Shown here piece after piece: positions 59,101-64,000 of a stretch of 64,000 nt of DNA (position 1 is its first letter; every line of letters begins with the position of its first letter). The position numbers were made by a program, and so were the translations under genes. The DNA comes from Nectonema munidae (taxonomy: Eukaryota > Nematomorpha > Nectonematoida > Nectonematidae): contig JAUIRK010000897.1 in NCBI GenBank assembly GCA_030549495.1, forward strand, positions 145,001 through 209,000, in the 5' to 3' direction. A model generated the notes under the pieces. That model was not told where the DNA came from, did not search any database, and worked only from the letters and a program-made list of their open reading frames with translations.

Positions 59101-59640
59101 ATTCGATTTTACTTAAATTTTAATTTAGTATAATTAATGAGGGAGACAAGAAAATTAAGTTTCCGTTTTTGTAAATATATTTTAAAAATGACATTACTGA
59201 AAAATTTTAAATAAGTTAAAAAATCTTTTATTAGTAACAGAGTTAGATTAGAAATGTACTGATTCTTTATTAACACTAATACTTCGTTATAGTACCACTA
59301 TAACATAGAGATCATTAAAAATGGCCTTTCTATCTCTTTTCAAAAGCACAATAATTTTTACGAAATGGACTTCATATATTTTTTGACTTTTTAAAGAATA
59401 TTTTTCGATTCTTTGATTAATTGAGAAATGGATCATTTAAAATCGTGCTAATTGCAAAAATTGAGGTATTAATTTTTGTAACATCGTCTCCCCCAATGGA
59501 GTATATCAAATCTAGCAAAATATGAATAGAAAGTTGACCCCGTCTGCCAAATCATTTATATCAAAACATGCACATAACAAACTATGAAATAGAAACATCG
59601 TAGTATACAGGTTGGAGATATATATATAAATATAAAAAGA

Positions 59641-60910
59641 GTCCTCAACTTACGACTACTCGAATTTACATGCTGATTTCAAAAGTTCAAAAAGAGGTTC
59701 CAACTGCACAATGTACGAGTAACTGGAGAGGCAGAAAGTGGGGATGAAGAAGGTGTTCGTAAGTTTATTGAGTCTCGATAAAATAATTATGGATCAGGGG
59801 TATCTAGCAGTACAGATTTTTAATGTGGGTGAAATTAGATTGCTTTGAAAACGAATGCCAGCACGCACTTACATCCATAAAGAAGCTAAAAGTATGCCGG
59901 GATTCAAAGACTTCAAGGATAGACTCTTTGCTATGTGGGAAAGCTGAAGCCTTTCTTAATTTATCACTCATAAAATCTAAGGGCGTTCAAGAATACAAAC
60001 AAGTACTCATTACCTATTCATTTTCATTGAAACCTTAAAACATAGATGACCCAGGCACTGTTTGAAGACTGGTTTATTAATTACTTTATTCCTCAAGTGC
60101 CTGAATACTGTTTAGAGAAAAATTCCTTTCAAAATTCTGCTGCTTCTGGATAATGGGCATCGACATCCACCTCACTTATCTTATCTCAATCCGATGTAAA
60201 AGTGGTGTTTTGCCCCCAAACACAAATCTACTGATTCAGCATATGAAGCAAGGTTCGATTGCTGTATTTAAGGCAAATTATCTGCTATCAACGCTATAAA
60301 TACTGACCCAAAATGAACACTGCGAGACTTTTGGAAACAATACCATATTCTTCAGTGCATCCAGAATCTTGGTACCGCCTGGGAGGATGTGACGAATAAA
60401 TGGCATATGGAAAATGTGTTAAACGTCACGTAAATAATTTTGCTGAATTTGACGGTGAACAAAGACTAAACGTGATTTAGAAAGAAAAAATGAGCTTATT
60501 AAACGATCCTATTAACGATGTTGAGGAGCTGCTAGGTCATGAGTCCAGAGAACTTACAAATGAAGGGATAATTGAATTGGAAAAAGAAAGATTGGAGAAA
60601 AAGAATAGGCAAGAAGTGGAGGAGGTGCTAGGAAAAATGTTCACTACTAAGGGATTATCATATGGTTTATCTTTACTGAATAAATTCCTTGCACATTTTG
60701 AAGCAATGGATCCGAACATTGAACGATTTGATAAGATTGAAAAGGAGGCGCACATATACGTTTCGCACATATCGTCAAATTTATGAGGAGAAAAAGAAAC
60801 ACGCAGTTCAGACGAAGATCACAACATTTATGAAAAAAGCATCTAATCCTTCTAGGGCTGCTCTAGCTGATAACCCACAGCAAAGAGCCAGCAATGCCAG
60901 TAATCAATAA
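59641..60910 (+). mobile_element. Tigger/pogo element remnant, copy 2
   Basis: The likely left end is GTCCTCAACTTACGAC at 59641. Inside, degraded DDE pieces appear at 60050-60420: ALFEDWFINYFIPQVPEYCL, a corrupted LLLDNA region, VVFCPQT and DFWKQYHILQC. At 60490-60910 there is a fairly well kept C-terminus: ESRELTNEGIIELEKERLEK, FLAHFEAMDPNIERFDKIEK and KKHAVQTKITTFMKKA, the jerky/Tigger tail. Many stops. It differs from copy 1 and is older. No right terminal repeat was found. Confidence 0.75.
60490..60786 (+). pseudogene. Tigger transposase C-terminal piece
   Basis: A 98-codon frame reads MSLLNDPINDVEELLGHESR, ELTNEGIIELEKERLEKKN and GLSLLNKFLAHFEAMDPNIE. It is charged and probably helical. 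Similar tails follow the DDE domain in Tigger-derived proteins (LT-x-EDL-x-EL...FE-x-x-DP-x-x-ER). A shift near 60770 leads to the last piece, TKITTFMKKASNPSR. Confidence 0.75.
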
Positions 60911-61188
60911 ACTTTTCCTTTTGATTAGTTTTATTTCTGTATTTTTGTATGTATGAAATGATAGTAATTATATTTTTTATAAATGCATTATGTCTATGTA
61001 TATTTTCCATATATTAAAACGTAGTTCAAATCTGACAAGAGTTGCATTAAGAAGTAAAGTGATGTATAGAGGCATAAAAATTTAATTAAATTCAACAGTT
61101 AAAAACTACAATTAAAGTACGTTTTGGTAACTATATATAGTAGTAGGTAGCAAGTATTCCTCGAGGTACGACCAATCGTACTACCTGT
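60911..61188. other. Spacer between Tigger copy 2 and the hAT-related element
   Basis: AT-rich. CCTCGAGGTACGACC near 61160 is reminiscent of Tigger-type ends, but it lies in the same orientation as the left end at 59641, so I do not pair them. Confidence 0.35.
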
Positions 61189-61196
61189 ATGCACAT

Positions 61197-63707
61197 TAGG
61201 GTAATTCCCAAAAAAAAAAAATTTAATATTTAAAATGACACTTATGGGAAGTTGTGAGGAATGATGTCTAAATAATTAATATCATATTAGAATTCATCAA
61301 AGTTTAAAAAAGGTTCCGCTCCGTGTAAGGTAAAATAATCTATGTATGAAAATGCAAGATTTAAAATAAATAATAGATGGCGTTAAAATTAAAATAGTAG
61401 ATAAATTTGAAGTTTGTTTATTTGGAAAATTTTGATATTTTAAAGAACTTTTTTCACTTATATTAAGCTTATTGCCACTTTTATTAAAAATTAAAAAAAC
61501 TTTGTTATTGAAACATATGAGTATAATGGATAATAGTATATAAATTCAATTATTAAGATTATTTTATTTATATTAAACCAAAGTTTTATTTAGAATTTTT
61601 ACAAAGATTTTTAAAATAATAATTACAACATTGATCAAAATATGAGTTCAAAAAATTCAAGTTTAAAAACTGAAAGCAAAAAATTTATATGGCAAAAGAA
61701 TTTTACCTATAATTCAAAGCAAAAAAGAAAGGGAAGTATTCCCTTATTGGAGTCTATTTCAAAGCTAATCAGAATGCCAACTAATTGTCAAATTCTAGGG
61801 AACTTCAAGTTTTTATACGGTCAAATGAAGAGTAAAGAAGAGAGAATTAAGCATATATTGGGTGAGATTCAGTATCTTTGGGATCATACATTAAATTTTC
61901 CTCTACTTTCGAAATCTCAAATCAGAAAAAAGCTCGGGAATCTCATCCAATTAGAGATAAAAAACGGAAAGAGACAATCCGAAAAATTCGTATCAGTCAT
62001 TCTTCCGCAAGTATTTGATGTAACAAATGTCACAGGTTTTTGGAAGTGCAAGGAAGACAAGGTTTTTTACGAAACACAAATTCAAAGCCGAGGAAAAGTA
62101 GGATATTCTACGTTAAGAGAGGCTCCTTCAACCTCCATTCATCCAAGTAAAAAATATTCAATTCAAAACCCGATTTCCCATAATTCTTCTCAGGTTGAAG
62201 ATAATTCAAGCTTTTCAAACGACGAAGTTTCACCTTTTTCACCATCATCATCATCATATTCTTCTTCTTTTTCTTCCTTTTCTTCATCGTCTAAACTACA
62301 AGAGCCTAAGTTTAAAAGAGGTTCAACAAAAACAGCAAGCGTTTTATTTTATAAGAATAGTGTTTCAACAAACAAAGCGCATCAAATTCTCACAACAATT
62401 AGAAACGAAGGCTTAGATATTTCAGTTCCAACGCAATCTTCTATATGGAAAAAAGTGATCAAAGATGGAAGAGCAATGAAATCGAAGATTTTGAATTTTT
62501 TGATGAACACTAGCGATTCTTTTTGTTTACAGTTTGACGGAAAGAAGTTAAAAGGAGTAGAACACCAAGTTGTTCTTCTAAAAAATCAGAATTACGAGAT
62601 GAAACTTGGAATCTTGAAATGTGAATCTGGATCTGCTAGGGCTATTTTTAAAGAAATGGAAAAGCTGATTGATAATTACAATGTTTGGAAAAATATATCT
62701 ATGATCATTTGCGATACGACAGCAACCAACACTGGTCGTCATGGTGGAGTAATAAAAATGCTGAAAGATAGAGTTTCTGAACTTGGTTATCCTGAACCAC
62801 AATACATCGGCTGCCAACATCACGTATTGGATTTGATATTAAAACACGTCCTAAATTATTATTTTCAGGATAAATCAACAAAACCACAACTAAATTATTT
62901 TTTTGTTGATGCTATTATGAATAATTATGCTAACCTGCAAAGAGACTATAATTTCTCAGCTTTAGATGAAACGCCACAATATCAAAATCCTGGTTGGCGT
63001 GATGACTTTAAATTTTTGTACGAGTTGTGTATGGCTTTTAATCATTTCAAACATACATCTAAGCTGCCATGTATTAAGTGGAGAAAATTGCCAAGTCTTC
63101 ATCAAGCAAGATGGAACTCTAGAGGAATTTATGCCTTGATGGCCTTTTTTCTTTTACCTAAATATCGTGATTTGCTTTACATACCATGTGATTTCATATC
63201 AACTTACTGGGCGCAAGCGTGGTTCCACTCTCAACACTATGATGACGAGGTATATCAAAAACTGTTAACTGGAGTCGAAACAGTGAGGTGTAACAAAGCA
63301 TTGAACTGTCTTAATACACACTAGAAGAACGAAGAATCAAAATTAGACATTTCCAGGAGTAACCAAAACGCCGAAAGAGCGGTAAAATTAATGGAAGAGC
63401 TGTATAAAAATTCAAAAAAAATTGATTACCTGAACATGAAGTTTATTGGAAAAAATAACTTTTAACTGTTTTCATATTTTTTAACAATAAATTTTTATTT
63501 ATTCTTTCAGGGAAAATTTTTTCCTAATAATAAAAGTTTGCACTTTTTGATGATCAAATTTATAAGTACTTTTTCATACTTTCACTGACATGAGAGCGCG
63601 AGGTTTTGTTTTTATTTACAAAAAAGCTTAATAAAATCTTTATTTATGCCTAAAAACTCATCTTTTTGGCATGGTGTCAGAAATTTTTTTTTTAAGGAAT
63701 TACCCTA
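61197..63707 (+). mobile_element. Nearly intact hAT-related element with perfect target duplication
   Basis: The 2511-bp element starts TAGGGTAATTCC and ends GGAATTACCCTA, a perfect 12-bp inverted repeat fitting the hAT end rule YARNG. It is flanked by ATGCACAT on both sides (61189-61196, 63708-63715). Short A and T runs adjoin the ends. It carries one long transposase frame. The perfect duplication and long open frame make it the youngest element in the window. It lies to the right of the eIF2-beta exons. Confidence 0.92.
61642..63324 (+). CDS. Divergent hAT-related transposase (560 aa)
   Basis: The protein starts MSSKNSSLKTESKKF. It has a conserved N-terminal region (KSKEERIKHILGEIQYLWDH, VFDVTNVTGFW, KVGYSTLREA), a Ser-rich linker (about residues 195-225), and a catalytic core: FCLQFDGKKL (first Asp), IICDTTATNTGRHGG (second Asp), IGCQHHVLDLILKH (C-x-x-H) and LHQARWNSRGIYALM (RWNS). 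These match the hAT plan, although the family is far from Ac/hobo and is one I recall from arthropod and cnidarian genomes. After the TAG at 63322, the same frame runs on for 46 codons to 63465 with NQNAERAVKLMEEL, which also belongs to the family. The end is therefore either a premature stop or a deletion that removed the last domain. The start is the first ATG after a clear AT-rich leader. Confidence 0.82.
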   Translation: MSSKNSSLKTESKKFIWQKNFTYNSKQKRKGSIPLLESISKLIRMPTNCQILGNFKFLYGQMKSKEERIKHILGEIQYLWDHTLNFPLLSKSQIRKKLGNLIQLEIKNGKRQSEKFVSVILPQVFDVTNVTGFWKCKEDKVFYETQIQSRGKVGYSTLREAPSTSIHPSKKYSIQNPISHNSSQVEDNSSFSNDEVSPFSPSSSSYSSSFSSFSSSSKLQEPKFKRGSTKTASVLFYKNSVSTNKAHQILTTIRNEGLDISVPTQSSIWKKVIKDGRAMKSKILNFLMNTSDSFCLQFDGKKLKGVEHQVVLLKNQNYEMKLGILKCESGSARAIFKEMEKLIDNYNVWKNISMIICDTTATNTGRHGGVIKMLKDRVSELGYPEPQYIGCQHHVLDLILKHVLNYYFQDKSTKPQLNYFFVDAIMNNYANLQRDYNFSALDETPQYQNPGWRDDFKFLYELCMAFNHFKHTSKLPCIKWRKLPSLHQARWNSRGIYALMAFFLLPKYRDLLYIPCDFISTYWAQAWFHSQHYDDEVYQKLLTGVETVRCNKALNCLNTH

Positions 63708-63715
63708 ATGCACAT

Positions 63716-64000
63716 ATATATATATATATTATTTAATATATGAGTGTATATTTTTTTTCCAGCTAAAAAAAAAATTAATTATAAATTGTTATTTTTTAAA
63801 CGCTATACTTTGTGTTACATATAGTTTCCATCCATTTCATTACTTCTTTGTGAAAATTATGATCGATATGGGTTTTCACAATTTTTAGATTTTTATTGTT
63901 TTCTTTAAAACAAATTTTTTTTAAACGAAAATATTCCGTAAAACATAATTGGATTCTGGTGTCCCAAATAAAAATAGGGAAATAATTGAAATTAATAAAA
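63716..64000. other. Right edge, AT microsatellite and AT-rich sequence
   Basis: A TA run (63715-63730) directly follows the hAT target site. No exon of eIF2-beta is recognised here. Confidence 0.45.

Overview
This is AT-rich, intron-rich animal nuclear DNA. The genes have spliceosomal GT-AG introns ranging from 56 bp to about 19 kb. Everything around them is old and young transposon material: hAT, Tigger/pogo, piggyBac-like, MULE, LINE, tRNA-derived SINE and MITEs. That repeat mix suits an arthropod, but I cannot name the species from sequence alone. I see no prokaryotic, organellar, rRNA or CRISPR features, and no clear LTR retroelement or virus-derived element.

Three host genes are present. 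(1) A complete MRE11 gene (DNA double-strand-break nuclease) runs on the + strand from 3584 to 50798 in 13 exons. The joined exons are 2031 nt, exactly 677 codons including the stop, and every junction keeps frame, which supports the model. (2) A complete, intronless AP-1 gamma-adaptin gene of 864 codons (8177-10771, + strand) lies inside MRE11 intron 1, with its stop only about 240 bp before MRE11 exon 2. (3) On the minus strand, the last six coding exons of eIF2-beta (EIF2S2) lie between 55278 and 50918. They converge on MRE11, with 119 bp between the two stop codons and poly(A) signals 3 bp apart. The 5' coding exon(s) of eIF2-beta were not found and are probably beyond the right edge.

By region: 1-3.6 kb is upstream flank with a decayed hAT element. 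3.7-11 kb is MRE11 intron 1, with a MULE remnant, a mini-MITE and AP1G1. 11.2-30.1 kb is the 18.9-kb intron 2, which holds an RTE-like LINE, a hAT deletion copy with a perfect target duplication, a TTAA-flanked MITE, a Tigger remnant, more hAT pieces and an inverted pair of SINEs. 30.1-50.8 kb holds the remaining MRE11 exons, with introns containing SINEs, a nested SINE/hAT pair, LINE endonuclease debris, a GTF2IRD2-like hAT remnant and an unnamed repetitive protein family. 50.9-55.3 kb is eIF2-beta. 55.3-64 kb is probably the 5' intron of eIF2-beta, filled with LINE, piggyBac and Tigger remnants and a nearly intact 2.5-kb hAT-related element with perfect 8-bp target duplications.

The three host genes act in unrelated processes (DNA repair, vesicle coating, translation initiation), so there is no operon or pathway link. 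What is unusual is the architecture: a same-strand nested gene, tightly convergent 3' ends, and extreme intron-size variation caused by transposons. I did not find a convincing new multi-gene system.
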